Shown here one piece after another: positions 48,357 to 61,301 of a DNA stretch of 64,000 nt. This DNA is from Fomitopsis serialis (taxonomy: Eukaryota; Basidiomycota; Agaricomycetes; Polyporales; Fomitopsidaceae): contig NW_025954973.1 of the NCBI RefSeq assembly GCF_022376445.1, positions 248,001 to 312,000 on the forward strand, given 5' to 3'. Position 1 is the first letter of the stretch. Each line of letters begins with the position of its first letter. Made by a program: the position numbers and the translations under genes. Below the pieces are notes generated by a model that was not told the DNA's origin, ran no database searches, and saw only the letters and a program-made list of their open reading frames with translations.

Positions 48357-49035
48357 GACTATTCTAGTTCTATGAGGTCGGGAGAGTGGTCACGACGGTA
48401 AGAGTGTTTTGGAGGTGAGCCTTGCCTTTGAACGACTCTGAGGGAGAAGCGGAGTTTATTATATGTCGGTGGGCGTCGATTGTACGCATTGATAGCTGCC
48501 AGGGAGTTGTGGAATCCGCAGAGATGCCTCGACCGCGTCCGATGGAAGACTGAGTGGCCATGCCAGAGAGGACGTCGGAGATGCTGCGGCGTTAGCGTCT
48601 TGCGTGCGCGAGGAATGGACGTGAATGGCGAAGGGCGCTGCGGGGGCAGACCCACCGCTGCCAGCATTCCCCGCGATGACCCAGCGCCCAGCTACTCGGT
48701 CCGTTGTAGACAGCGATCTGCTGTGTTTGGTGCGCGCTGGTGGTCTTGACAGACACGCATACGTCGCCATGGATGAGGCACACACCGCGCCACTGGGCTG
48801 GGTGCCGCATTATCGCCATAAGGAGCACACCAGGTCAGTCGATCATACCTTCCTGGAGAAACAGAGACAGATGATTGTCGAAGGCACACCAGGACCGGAG
48901 CCCTGGCTGTCGGAGAGTGGCTTCGACGTCAGCGATGTCCCGACGTCAACGAGACGCCAGACATTAAAGAAGGGATACAAGAGACCAAGAGCGGAGGACT
49001 CGCTTTCCTTCATGACGTCGAATCCGCCGAATTGA

Positions 49036-51645
49036 GCAACGCGGACCGCGGTGGTGGAGAATATGCCAGCGCATGGTCGCTAGGTACGACAGTTTGACAT
49101 TGACCATCCGATGAACTTGTGCTCGGACTGTGGCTGAAGCCTGCCAGTGAGGGCGCTTCGCGAACGAGGATCGCTCGACAGCAGAGGCGCCGATTTTCGT
49201 GATCTGCTCATGATACATGTTAGTAGGTATATCACACACGGTCTGTGGTCGTACTCATAGGACCATGGTGCCAATCCCCGCGAACCCTGTACAGAACCTA
49301 GTGGTAGTGAGCGCAATCATTATAACCTCCAATTCGCCGTGAACAGCGCTCAATCGCTCGACCGAAGTCGAATGTAGTTCCGCAAACTTGTAAGCCCGCA
49401 TTCACGCACCCAAGCACTTGAAAGAAGTCCCTTCTGATGATATCTAACTTCCTCTTGCGAGTGCTTAGACCTCTCTAATCTATTAAACAAGAGAGATGTC
49501 GTGTAAGTATGGAGCTCTGCAGCAGAACATGCACTCACCAAAGCTCCAATCGGCCGAAACACTCCGCCCAATGTCGAAAGCCTCCCGCGGTCTAAGAATA
49601 GCTGAGGGCTATCGCCATACAACTCTCTGCTCTATCGGAGAAGGTGTTGGTAGCAGCTCCAAGGTGGGCATATCAACACAATGGCTACGCACGGATTGGA
49701 GATGGCGGGTTTACAGGAGACCTTGTGATGGATACTGGATCAAGCTCCAGTACGAAGTTCCTGATCGAAATCGCTGGTAAGACACTATCACGGACATAGA
49801 GCGGAGGCCTCCTACGTACTTGCTTGTTCGTCCAGGCGGCATCAGATGGCTTGGTGTGGGGATCATCATGGACAGCGTCCGAGCGGGCACTGTAGACTTG
49901 GCAAAGTCGCGCCAAAAACTCACGTTCTACGCGTGACGCATTCGAGGACGATCGCAGGATCAGCGTTGCGGGAGCCAATGGCTGTGTGCGGCCCCTTCAA
50001 ACAACAGATCCACGTTCTGGCTAACATGAACGCGTGCTGCCCGACTGGGTTGGAGGGTGTTCTTCCGCTGAAGGGCTCTCCCACAGGGAAATGAGACCTC
50101 CAAACTGCAGTCATGGATCATACTGTTTAGATGAATCATGGTAAATGAACGGTGTCATCAGGACCGTCAGCGCAACCGCCACGCTAAAGCTTACCGGGAG
50201 ACATACACAACTACGTATTAGCTTACGTCGAAACCTGCACTGCATTCTAGCCACGCACTTTCAACGTTGGATGATCGCCAAGGTCGTAGCCGAGCCGCAA
50301 GTCCTGAAGTCCTGACGTCAAGCTCCTAATTGACACCTCAGTGTATCATTTCCGCTGCTAGGCGGTACGCGCATGGCCCTGCAACATAATGGCAAAATTC
50401 ATACGATGACCACAGTGATGTATGAGACTGCAGTCCGATGAAGGATACCAAAGATTGTCTTGACAGTAACGCGGTGTGCATGAGGTGTCCTAGAGGTGTC
50501 CATTTCAAGTTGGCATCCATCCGTGTCCCCATGAAGATCACGTGCCACGCCACAAACCATCCCAAACAGGCAACCTCTTTCTTCGAATCACTTTCTTGTT
50601 TGTTGACCCTCATACCGACCTACTAGTAGTACTACTACACTATGCGAGTAGAGTCTCTGGACCGACCACAATGTGTTGTTCTGCCCAACGCGTCGCCCAA
50701 ATATTGCTCTGTTATACCTCGAACCCTTCAAGCTTCAGGCTTCAAGGTTGGCAGTCACCGGGCTTCTCGCCGTTCGAGCGACGAGCGGGAGTATACGGCC
50801 AATATCACAGTGATTTTGAATACACCCGGTCGTTCCTTATCGGTATTCATCGACGGGGTTCAATGGCGTCGGACTACCAACGTACCAGTACGCTTTCTCA
50901 TCGTTACCTTCTGTATGCTTACGCAAGTGGTAGCTCGCTCCGCTGGGTCCGAGGGGACTAACTGGGTTTCGTACCGAGTCGTACATACCAGGTGAAGATC
51001 CGCATGCTCGTGGTGAGTCTTACAAGGGGTTAGTACCACACACCAAGCTTATCAGCCTGCCTGGTTGGGTCCTAGCTCAGCATCGAAGCATCGTATGAGC
51101 TTCTCTGGCCCTCGACACTGACCCATCCGGGCCATATCGCCCATCGCGGAGGCCGAGCGGTGTTCTCAGTGCAAGACAATGGGCGCTCGGTCTCTCGATA
51201 ACCAGCACGATTGATCCGTCCCCCGGCCACGTTGTCATACCACGGTACTCATTGTCCGGACGCCAGACACCGCTCTTCATCGTTCTCGACGTCGTCCATG
51301 GTCTCGACGGCGACCGGAATCTCATCTGGACCACCGACTACGATGTCATACCCTACCCATCATGTCCGAGCTCAATCCCGTCCCTCCCAGATGGTCCGCC
51401 CGGCCTCCACAGGCGTGCATTTCCCAACGGCCACGGCTCGTGCGAGGATGCCTCGTTGCTTCCGCATGCGAACTATGGGGTCCCGAAGACCTGGGCGTAT
51501 TGAAAGTGCGTGGCTTGGGCACAGCACTAGCTGTATCCAGAGTCTTTAAGTAAGTGCGTCCTGGAGGAGGTGAGCATCCTTCGGATCATCTACCATCGCT
51601 CACGCTCAACACACCCCCAATATCCTCCCCTACGCCTCTCGCACC
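49036..51645. other. No convincing gene
   Basis: Scattered short frames on both strands. A plus-strand frame at 51,252-51,503 (including LFIVLDVVHGLDGDRNLIWT) may be a relic of a gene but is not supported by neighbours. The plus-strand frame at 48,625-49,035, just before this stretch, is also uncertain. Confidence 0.45.
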
Positions 51646-53126
51646 ATGGGCATTCCTGCTGGTCCTGGAAGTGCTCTGTCCACGGAGGTATCCGTTCAGG
51701 ATCGCAACGCGCTGCCTCAGTACGGCTTCGGCCCGGAGGTCGAGTTTGACAAGCTCGTCAGCAGCAACCCGTTCCTCTTCCGGGTGCACACGCCGCGCGA
51801 GCTCTCCCCATTCTATGACCGCACAGATCCGTACTTCGTCGGTCCTCGGTTCGAGGAAGACTTCGCGTCGTCCAGCTTCTCGTCCCAGAGCGAGTCCTCG
51901 CCGTTCCGCAGCCCACCCGCACCCTCCTATGCCGACGCCGTGCAGCACATGGACTGGACAAGCCGTTCGTCTTCTCCGTATGTCTCGACGTCGTTCAGTT
52001 TTGCGTGGGCCATCTGGGAGGCGACGAGGAGATACCACCACAACATGAAGCACTCCATCGAGATCGCGATCATAGATGCCCGCGCCGTCGCAGGACGCGC
52101 TGTCACGGCAGTCGAGCTGCTCAGGCAAGCGGATGCGAAGGAGTGCGTAACACACATTGACCAGCGGGGATGCGTACTGACTGTGCTTCCTTCAGTCGTC
52201 ACACGGACCACTGGAAGTGGTACCGCTTTGCACTCGAGGCGCAGGACGTCCTCGTCTGGGGCTACGTCCCGGGCACGGCCGTGCTGGCCTCTGTACCTCT
52301 AACGCAGATGTTCACCAAGCTGCCTTCTTACTTCCTTCTCCCTGATGCGCCGACGCCCACCAACGGCAAGGACACATCCCTCTCGCGACTAGCCTGGGAC
52401 TACACACGCAAGAAGCCAAGCTACCGACAGTTCTGCCAGGAGATGTCTGACCGCTTCCTGCGCATGCCAGTGGACCGCCGCATGCGGGACACCACCGCCG
52501 GCTCCGTCCGTCTCGCCCTCTGCCATCTGCGCCCATGGTTCCACCGGCTCGCGCTCGAGGACTTCACGACCGCGACGGTGACCGCGTGCGAGCTCGCGTT
52601 CGTCATCGCACGCTGGAGCGGGCAGTGGTGGGTGCGGGAGCACCCCGAGATCCAGGGCCTCGTGCGGTGCATGGTGCACATCATCGGCGAGGAGGTGCGC
52701 GAGGCGCGCAGGGTGCAGGCCCTCGCGGACGCGACGCGCATGCAGGAGATCGTCGGCGGCCTGGAGCAGCTCGCGCAGCGGTACCAGATGCGCGAGCGCA
52801 TACGCAGGTGTCTCCCGCCGAGCTCGAAGGCGACGCCCGTCGAGACGAAGCCCGCGCTCGACCTGCTCATACCCAGCCCCGGTACTGCGACTACCGTCGC
52901 CGCTGTCACGGCCCTGTCTGGCCTGGACGTGGAGAGGGCGGCGCTTGGTTTCGCGGAAGAATCGGCGGAGGAACTCGAAGACGAGGCGGCACCCGGGTTC
53001 GAGTCCAGGACGGACGCGTTCGCGTGGTCCGCGTCTTGCCTGCTGACGGGCATCTTTATCGGCACGTTCTTCACGCTCTGCCTCTTCGCGCCCGACCGGA
53101 GGGCCTTGGCGCACCATCTCGTATGA
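51646..53126 (+). CDS. Unknown protein with C-terminal membrane anchor, 475 aa
   Basis: Two exons, 51646-52142 and 52196-53126, join in frame to 475 aa. The N-terminal 140 residues are acidic and Ser/Pro-rich (FEEDFASSSFSSQSESSPFR). The middle is helical and Arg/Trp-rich (WYRFALEAQDVLVWGYVPGT, RPWFHRLALEDFTTATVTAC), with a coiled stretch EEVREARRVQALADATRMQE. The C-terminus has one hydrophobic helix, AWSASCLLTGIFIGTFFTLC, followed by a short tail, so it is probably tail-anchored. Codon third positions are strongly GC-rich compared with genes in the left half. Family not recognised. Confidence 0.68.
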
Positions 53127-56060
53127 GGCGCCCAGGCGAAGTCACCCTCTTGCTCATCCGCTACGGTATGCCTTATCATCGCCTCACACATATGCCCTCT
53201 ATGCGCCTATGCTCCCATTCTCCAATATCGCACCCTTGGGCTGTTGTTGCCGCTTCTGCTTGAACTTAACCATAACTTATTCACTTCGTTCTTTCGCTTT
53301 CTTCGAGTGTACCAAGAGTGTTGTTGTATCTCTAGATAGTTATTAGGACCAGGCTCCAGCGCGCTGACTGGCTTGACCGCTGTATCATTTCCACCCTCAT
53401 TCTCAGACGATGTCCTCCCTCGTGGTCCACACCTGTGCATTGCATCTGCAGCTGCATCACGCGCTGTTGTCGATAGTGTTATTGGGGCCGACACGAACGC
53501 GGGCAACGACGTGGAACACGCGGCGGACTTTTGACGATTCGGAAGGCGGCCTCGCGTTGGACGCGCGAGAGCCTCGTTCCGTCGTGTCGTGCGCACACAC
53601 GCTGCCACCTTCGCTTCGAGGATGTGGACAATCTCTTTCGCTGTTTGGTGCGCACTGCGGAACGTTCTCGGGTGAGTGGTCGGTTCGCTCAAAACGTGCG
53701 CGTAAAGCTTCCGGTACTCAGCAGCGCTTTTGCCAGAATGGTTGAGGGACGAGTGCATGACCGGTGTTACCCTTCTGCTCACGGGTTCCGGTTCCGGTAA
53801 CCCTCATTCGCCTCTGCGTTACTTGCAGGAAAGCTCGAAGACAAGGCCGAGCAAGAGGCTAAAGTCGACTGACTTTTGCCTTCCTCGATACGCTCTCTGG
53901 ACGGGTTTGGTTAAGGCTGCCACCTCCGACCAACTGCTACCTGCTGGCTACCTGCACCCTAGTTCAACTCTAGTCAGCTACGAATCTGATGGTGGCCCAG
54001 ATCCTCGTGGTGCGCGTTCATGCGCACGTCGCTCACATCGCGATGAGCTGCTACATCGGCGTGTGGGAGGGGCCCGACGCGCGACCCTCGTCCCCATGTG
54101 AGATGCGCTGTCCGGCCGCATGCATCTGTCATGGACGTGAACTATGTCGACCTTCGACTTGAGCCGATGTCATGCGTAATCAATGGTTGACAGTCAGCTG
54201 GCAGTGAGTCTCCCGGTTATCGCATACCTGCTGTTCCCTATTAAACAGATAATGAACTCCGTGGAGTACATGGAGAGCGTGCCTTGGTATGAATCCGTCC
54301 TTCCTCTCCTCAGCTGATGCTGCAACTCAATATCTAGTGTAATAGACACGGGTAACCCAGAATGCAGATGAGCAAATCACTGTCTCGCAATGGGAATCTC
54401 CCAGAGGGGCAGTTGGGACAATAAGTCCTCCCATCATCAAGGTGTCCCTGAACCTGAGATCCGCCGATCCAGATTGCTAGATTCGGGCTTGGCAACGGAA
54501 GGCTCGCTCGGGGCGCCCGTCGCCATTCGGAAGGTTGGACTTTGGGCTGGACCGGTCACTTCACCCTACTTCACCGGTCATCCTCTGTGATTTTCGCTGA
54601 CTGTGTTCATACCGCGTGGGCTACACTCGATGATTGCCACGGAAGTGACCTGAACACGCCTTGGTCATCAGTCGGCTGCACTTTGGCTGCAGCCTTCTTA
54701 GGCAGCCTCCGGGGCCTTTCACTACGCCGTCGTCACGGTCTCGCTGGTAGGTCACCAGATATCTGTCTCCTGCCTAGGCCTCGTAACTGAGCTGCTTGAT
54801 GGTTTATTCTTTGGGTAGCATGTGGTCTCTTGCTGCTGCACTCAGCATATACTGCAGGCTCGAACCTGGTTGGAACGAACCAAGTTAGCTGATGTACACA
54901 GTTCCCATCAAGCCCAAGCGACGGCCGATGGGAAGCTCTGCAGGGCTTGTTTTTAGACATGCCCCACGCTTTCTTCCTCTTGACGTGCCCTCGTGGTCGC
55001 GCTATGGTATGTAATCATCTCTTGCGTAGGTGGCGACCACGCTAGTTGCGCTGTGAGCTAACGTGCCGTCTGCTCCCTGACCTTTACTGCTACACGCAGA
55101 GACTCAGTATATTGCGATTACGTCGGCTCTCCGAAAGTCACATTCGGCGCACGGGTGTTGATTACGCAGGAGTGTGACTTATTTGTTGCATATGGGAGTG
55201 AGGACGCACGATACGGCCTGTACTAGGTACGCCCGTTGATTTTCACAGTGGTCAAATCCCAGATCTGATGGGATGGACAAGTGCACCGCTTGCGATCATG
55301 CGATCGGGGGCCGGGGCCCGGGGTCGATGCGGTCAAACTCAATATGGAACTTATTTTGATAAAGTGGAATGGCCTGTGCACAAGGACGAACTTGATCAAG
55401 CAAGCCGGACAGATAGAATGATGATTGCCTCCTCCTGAGTTTCCGTTTGCCAGTGCTCTAAGAATGCTATGTTCAACAGACACCCCACCTGATGCATGTC
55501 GCTGAGTAACACAGCTGGCATACCGGGATGTCGCTCTCAGTGTCAACACAACACAGGTACTTACGACAACGACAAGTATCACCTGAAGCAGATGCTGACA
55601 GCTGCACACAGACGCGACGCATGGTGCGCCTTTTCGTCCGCGCGGTCCTCCATTCCCATGCCTCGTCACCGATGGTCACCTTGGTGGGTCATTCGGGCCT
55701 TTCTTATCATGTGCATTACTACACTGAATGTATGAGAACGGCAAAGCTCCGCTTAGCCATGTATCCGGCGGGGGGACAGTGGATGAGCATGAGCATCATG
55801 CCTCCCACGAACTCAACATCGAACCAGAACGCCCAAACAGAAATGCACGTCCATCCTGTGCCTCTGGTCGGCCGACTTGGCAGGCCGTAAACCTTGTTGA
55901 CCGCCCGATTCTGCGTATGCATTCCCCAGGCTGCCGCCAGATACGTCCAGCGACCATCACATGGCCGACATTCGGCAGACAACCGTCTGTCTGCTCGGGC
56001 GTAGGTGCGCTGTCTAAGCCGTGGCTGCCCTCTAGTCTCCGTGCCTGAGCGGACCCAGCT
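53127..56060. other. Intergenic, no gene seen
   Basis: Nearly 3 kb of short frames on both strands with no domain, coherent splicing or clear repeats. Confidence 0.5.
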
Positions 56061-56067
56061 AGACAGG

Positions 56068-56074
56068 TATAAAA
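56068..56074 (+). promoter_or_regulatory. TATA box of first thaumatin-like gene
   Basis: TATAAAA 83 bp upstream of the start codon at 56,151. Confidence 0.6.
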
Positions 56075-56150
56075 TCCACGGTAGATGCATCCCACAAAAC
56101 AACACGAGAGAGTCGCGACGGCAGTCCTCACATACACAACAATTCTCAGG

Positions 56151-57412
56151 ATGAAGAGCATTCTCGCAGCCTCCCTCGTCTTCGCTGCTGGCGCTGTTGC
56201 GGATCGAACTTTTACCGTCTACAACGGCTGTCCGTTCACTATCTGGTGAGTTAGATGTCTTCGTGCTCCACCTCCATCTGACCGTAGCACACTATCCCAG
56301 GCCGGCTGTGAGGCTCCTCGACTTCGCGCCCCGTTACCGCTTGCTGACCGTATGTTCACAATGTAGTACTACACCGGCGCCGGTACCTCCCGCCCTTCGT
56401 ACCCCACAGGGTGAGTTCACTTGGCTTACACGCCACAGGCTTCTGCTAACACTCGACAATAGATGGGAGGCCGCGGCCTACACCCACGTCACTTTTTCGG
56501 TACCCGACGACTGGAATGCCGGACGTATCTGGGTGAGCCGATGGTTTGTAGCCGACGATGGACGACTCTAACAGGACACGACACGCAGGGTCGCCGTGAC
56601 TGTGACTTCAGCATAAGCAATCCTGCTACTCAATGCGCCGATGGCGGCTGCAATGGCGGCCTCGAGTGTGCTCTCAGTGGCGGTACCGTGAGCGGCTGAT
56701 TGATTCCATCATGTAACGGGATGTTCTGACGTCTGTCATCTCAGGGCGTGCCGCCTGCGACTGTCGCGGAGTTCACCCTTGGTGGAACCACTGGTGTCGA
56801 CAATTACGACGGTAGGTTTTTTTGTTGACAGTATGCCATGTATTGACTGATTGGCTTCATTCAGTATCTCTCGTCGACGGCTTTAACTTGCCCATGAGGA
56901 TCGATAACAATGTTAACTGTGGCATTCCGAGTTGCCCAGTAGACCTTGGCCCCAACTGTACGTCGTCTGAAGCTGCACACTGTGTTTGGCTCATGGGCTC
57001 GCGCAGGCCCGGCTGCGCTAAAGGGTCCTTACGATTCCTCCGGTTACCCTGTCGGCTGCAAGAGCGCTTGCGACGCCAACCTCGACGGCGACCAGGGTAT
57101 GTTTTCCGTATTTCGACAAATGATCACAAGTGTCTCATGTCATATGCACAGCCAACTCGCCCAACTGCTGCTCGGGCCAGTACGACACCCCGACGACGTG
57201 CCCATCGTCTGGTGTCGCCTACTACTCCTACTTCAGTAAGTCCCAGTGGAGTAATCTGGCTGTCCGCGACTGATGCTAAGCTTGTCTTCACAGAGGACAA
57301 CTGCCCCAATTCGTACGCATACGCCTACGACGAAAAGAGTGGCACTGCTCTCTGGACGTGCAACGCGAACCTTGGCGCCGATTACACCGTTACTTTCTGC
57401 CCTTCAAGTTAA
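56151..57412 (+). CDS. Thaumatin-like protein 1 (secreted, PR-5 family)
   Basis: Ten exons join to 255 aa: 56151-56245, the 7-nt microexon 56301-56307, 56367-56410, 56463-56532, 56589-56687, 56745-56811, 56865-56957, 57007-57096, 57152-57235 and 57294-57412. A signal peptide (MKSILAASLVFAAGAVA, cut before DRTFTV) leads into thaumatin motifs: FTVYNGCPFTIW-PA, GRRDCDF, CADGGCNGGLEC, VSLVDGFNLPM, NCPNSYAYAYDE and a final VTFCPSS. Sixteen or so cysteines fit the disulfide-rich fold. Fungal members are secreted and some act on beta-1,3-glucan; activity here is inferred. Without the microexon the Trp codon and the frame are both lost. A close tandem copy lies at 61,302. Confidence 0.92.
56301..56307 (+). 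other. 7-nt microexon in thaumatin-like gene 1
   Basis: GCCGGCT between an intron 56,246-56,300 (GTGAGT...CCCAG) and an intron 56,308-56,366 (GTGAGG...TGTAG). With TG from exon 1 it encodes Trp-Pro-Ala, the conserved thaumatin sequence after Thr-Ile, and returns exon 3 to frame. Confidence 0.85.
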
Positions 57413-58063
57413 GTTTAGGTGCTTTCTCGATGGGACTCAATGGCTGTTCCCTCCGAGTCGATTGTACTATTTGATGCCTCTTTCCTCTTGTGTAACGGTC
57501 CAGAACATTAGGGTATGAACTCTTGTATCTCGAAGCATGATGTCCAGTATTCGGTATTTAACCGGATGATGTCGTAACACTGATTGTACACGAAGTTGAC
57601 TGAATTCAGTACTATCGTCTTACTACGTACATTTCTCTCGCGACGTCCGACGCACACGAGGTCACTGTCAGCGAAGGTCGAGACCCAGTCATATGGCTCA
57701 GCTTGTACACAGTGACATATGCTGTTGACGTCGGCACCGACACTGCACATGGTGAGTCCTTGGCCGGGCGCCGTCTCGCATGGTCGAACTCGAAGATCTT
57801 GATCACGAGTCGAATGACCCGCTGAGACTTACGGACTCAGAGGCAACGCTGTCAACGTCGTCATTCCAACAAGGGAGACGACGGTGCGTACATCGGAGTA
57901 CATTTGAAAGTCCCACATCGTAGGAGAGAAGTACTTATCAGAAGAAGTCGTTAAAGTTGAAAGTCGGTCCGTGGCGCAGCGTCGGGGTCCGAATGCTTAG
58001 GTCAATCGTTACTCAGTGGGCATCGAACTACAGCTCTATTATCACGCGCGAATTATAACGATA

Positions 58064-60227
58064 TCAACTATGATGTCCGTTTGGCATAATCTGAGTGAGA
58101 TTTATACGAGGGGAGAGGCAAGCGAGTTGGGGCGGTTGTCGTCGTCGTCCCAGTAGATTGGCACCGTCGAACTTGGCCAGGATGAAGGGCCAGAGCCAAT
58201 GCATGGGCGTACCGAAGGTAATGTCCGACGCGCCGGTCTTGCCCGTTCCACCGGTGAGCAGAGCAACAAATCTTCCGCGGGCGTCGACGATGACAGATCC
58301 ACTATCACCGCCCCTGGAGAACGGACCAGAGTCGTTGTGGGGGTGGATCGCCACTTCAATCGAGTCGATACTGCCTGCGATGAAGTACCGGCGAACGTGG
58401 GACAAAAACCCGGATAAATTACCGACTGTGGTGTACGTAGTAAAGCCCATTTAATCACACGGCGGAAGGGAGCTCCTTGCAGAGGCTTGTTGTTGGGCGT
58501 GTGTATCTCTTCTTCGGTAAGGATGCCCCGCAATTCGAAGAGACCTTCAGGCGGATAGACGAATTCGTTTGGCGCGTCGAAGGGTTCGCACATCAACTTC
58601 TTGAAGTTGGCGGGGGAGATCTCCGGGCCTGGAATATGAACAGTTAGATAGAATAGACACCTTCGGCGGGGCGGACCAGCACGACCTAAGCTAAGCACGT
58701 TCCTCCTGAAGTGACGGAACTTGTCCTTCTCGAGCTTGATGACGCAGACGTCCTGCGTGTAATAATATGGAGGCGTAGCGACGCTGATGGGAGGGGCCCA
58801 GACGACGTGTCCGATAACGCGGTCCTTCGCCTTGCTCCATGTCTTCTTCACTGTCACGAAGTGTGCCTTGAGCGCGTCGATCTTGGTTCGTGTCTTGACC
58901 AGCTGTTCCTGTGTCTCCGGTAGCTCGAGCCTCGACTGTTCAGCACGGGAGCCTCCGCCGTCCACCGCAGCCGTTAACGACGTGATGCGCGTCTTCAGGT
59001 ACTCGGCCGTATCGAGAAGAGGGCCGATGGTGCTCTGCAGGAAAGCGAGGTGGTTGGTGAATGTGTTGCGTCCCATCACGATGACTTTCTTCTTCGGCCC
59101 GGCTATGTAGGTGTGTGGTCAGGATTGCCCTCATCTGTCTCAAGGATAAGAACGTACCGACGTAGTTGCATTCGACGTTGGCCTCGTTGGCCCTGAAAAG
59201 AACGTGGCGGGCGGTGACGGCGTAAAGGTCTTCCTCGATCCTAAAGTAAAACCCAAGAGTGCCCTGCATCTTCGTCTTCGAGCCGGCAATAGGCAGACTA
59301 AGTGGAGTCGACAAGCTATCAATGACGTCCTTGACAGGATCGAGGTCAGAGACTGGGGCGAAGAGCTCTGGACTACCCGAGAACTTGACCTCCGACTCGC
59401 GGTATGCGACATCGACGTCGGTAATGTTGTACTGTTGAAGTAAATTGAGGATATCCCTAGAAGGATTGTAGGCATGTTCGCCAGTCGTAGTTTCCGGCAT
59501 CACGCCGACCCATATCGTAACGGGAGTGGTATAGACTGTCCCATCCACGACGGGCGTAATGGGTGCGATGTCGTCGTAGTTAGTAACGTCGTCCTGGCCC
59601 TCCTGGCCCTCCTCGTCATCGTCGTCGTCTTCTTGGTCCTCCTGGTCGTCGTTCTTCTCAACCCAGGTGAAACGGACAAGGTCGACGGACGAGAGTTGAA
59701 TGCCTCTCTGGTCGAAGGTTTGACTACCTATACTTAGAACGAATGTCGGCCCACAGATTACTTACTGCGCGTCCGACTCGAATACACCACGAACCTCGGC
59801 ACGAATGCGATCCCACAAACCATCCTTGCCGAGTTTGTGATTTTCGGGAACGGTACGAAGCCTCATCAGACGACGATAGGCCTCAGGCCCATCGGGAGGG
59901 ACGAATTTGTCGCAGGACGTCCTGTAGACCAGCTTGGGACCACTGTGACCAGAGAGACCGGCATAGTAAAGGTGGGCCTCGAGCTTGGGCACATCGTGAG
60001 GAGAGCCCTCCCCAGAGGAAACACTCGAGGAGGTATCGGAGCTCGAGGAGCTGCGCTTATTAGCCTTGGCGAATGCCGTAGACAGGACATGAGCCTCTGA
60101 GTTCAAGTTCTCCCCGGCGAGGTGATCCTCCACTATCGAACGTATACGAGCAGGTCAGGATAGAAGAATAGCAATAAAACAGTAAAAGACTCGCTTGTGG
60201 TGGACTTGTTTGGGAACTAGGGGTCAT
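58064..60227 (-). CDS. PA-clan (trypsin-like) serine protease-like protein with coiled-coil insertion
   Basis: Minus-strand multi-exon gene of about 550 aa. After a Ser-rich N-terminus comes RAEVRGVFESDAQ, then an acidic linker encoded by GAC/GAG runs (near 59,580-59,660), then the protease core: FRIEEDLYAVTARHVLF (catalytic His), YYYTQDVCVIKLEKDKF (Asp) and PFSRGGDSGSVIVDARGRFV (Ser in GDSGS). Between His and Asp is an insertion of about 90 residues, NTFTNHLAFLQSTIGPLLDT through VKTRTKIDALKAHFVTVKKT, predicted as a helical hairpin. There is no signal peptide, so it probably acts inside the cell. The first exon (start at 60,227) and the last join are provisional. The C-terminal YWDDDDN tail sits in another frame, suggesting an indel near 58,150. 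Confidence 0.7.
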
Positions 60228-60234
60228 GAACATT

Positions 60235-61200
60235 CTTGAAGACTTGCCGTATTTGGCTGTGGTAGCGAGTCAGTGGTAGCGCCCAAGCGCTCAGATCTCA
60301 GATCTCAGAGGTCGACGTCTTCCTCCTACTTTCAGTTACTTACACCGCTCAAATCATCTGGAACGCTAGTCTGTGTCTACGGCCTGCACATCAAGACCAC
60401 GTCTGACTTGTACTCTTACAGTTCGGATGGCCCATTATTGCGACCCCGGGGCCCTGGCATATAACGGCAGTTGCAACTCGGACTCGGACTCCGCCTCGCT
60501 GTCACTGACCGCCTGGACTGTAACTCTGGGCCGGCGCTGGCAAAGCCATTGAAGATTCTGTGCTAGATCACAGGCCATGTGCCATTAGGCTTGTTATCGT
60601 GATGCTTTCATGGTCTTCACAGACACATACGGTTTCGCGTGCGCCACCGTGACCGCGAGTACGGGACGAGGTCTTGCCCTCGGGGCAGACCAACTGCACC
60701 ATCATATCTTCTCGAAGCATTGGTACATACAACTATATTCAGTAAGGCAAGCATGCGAAGATGTTGAGATGCGGCAAAACCACTGACACGAGCTTGTGCT
60801 CATGCATTCTAGTATTGCTTGGCACGTGGCACTGAGCCTCAGCCGGTGGCTCGCCTTGTGCTCCGTCTCGATCAGCCGTTGAATGCGACGTCGCGCACGT
60901 ACGCACACACATTGCGCAGCGCGCACTCCCGAACTTCTCGGCGGCGGTGGTACGTTTAGGTCGACTGAATTTGCATGCAACGTTACGACACAACTGACAT
61001 ATGATTGATCCCAGTCAGTGCTTCTGACTATCTCCTATGCATGTCCGATGGGTGGGGTGAGCATATGCCATACGGTCAACTGCTCACAACCTCGCAGTCG
61101 TTGCTCCTTGAATCAACAACCCCAAAAGCTGCAGAGATGCCGGTTGCGTGTCGACGTATCCTGGAGACTCTGACCAACATGTTCGTAAACCGGCATGAGC
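60235..61200. other. Intergenic, no gene seen
   Basis: Spacer between the divergently placed protease-like gene and thaumatin gene 2. No supported frame. Confidence 0.5.
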
Positions 61201-61207
61201 TGCAGCA

Positions 61208-61214
61208 TATAAAG
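61208..61214 (+). promoter_or_regulatory. TATA box of second thaumatin-like gene
   Basis: TATAAAG 94 bp upstream of the start codon at 61,302. Confidence 0.55.
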
Positions 61215-61301
61215 GAACTGGATATCGCCAGTCTCTCTCCATCGGGTTCCCGGTAAACAGCACTATCCTGTCCTTTCTTCCACTCGTCTACGGATTCAAC
61301 T

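Noticed and set aside
50642..51549. Overlapping forward frames before the 475-residue gene
   Set aside because: Short, in different frames, without clear introns or a domain. They may be an old relic but cannot be supported.
56246..56366. A single longer intron between thaumatin exons 1 and 3
   Set aside because: Joining exon 1 directly to exon 3 turns the Trp codon into Cys and shifts the frame. Both paralogues show the same problem and the same microexon solution.
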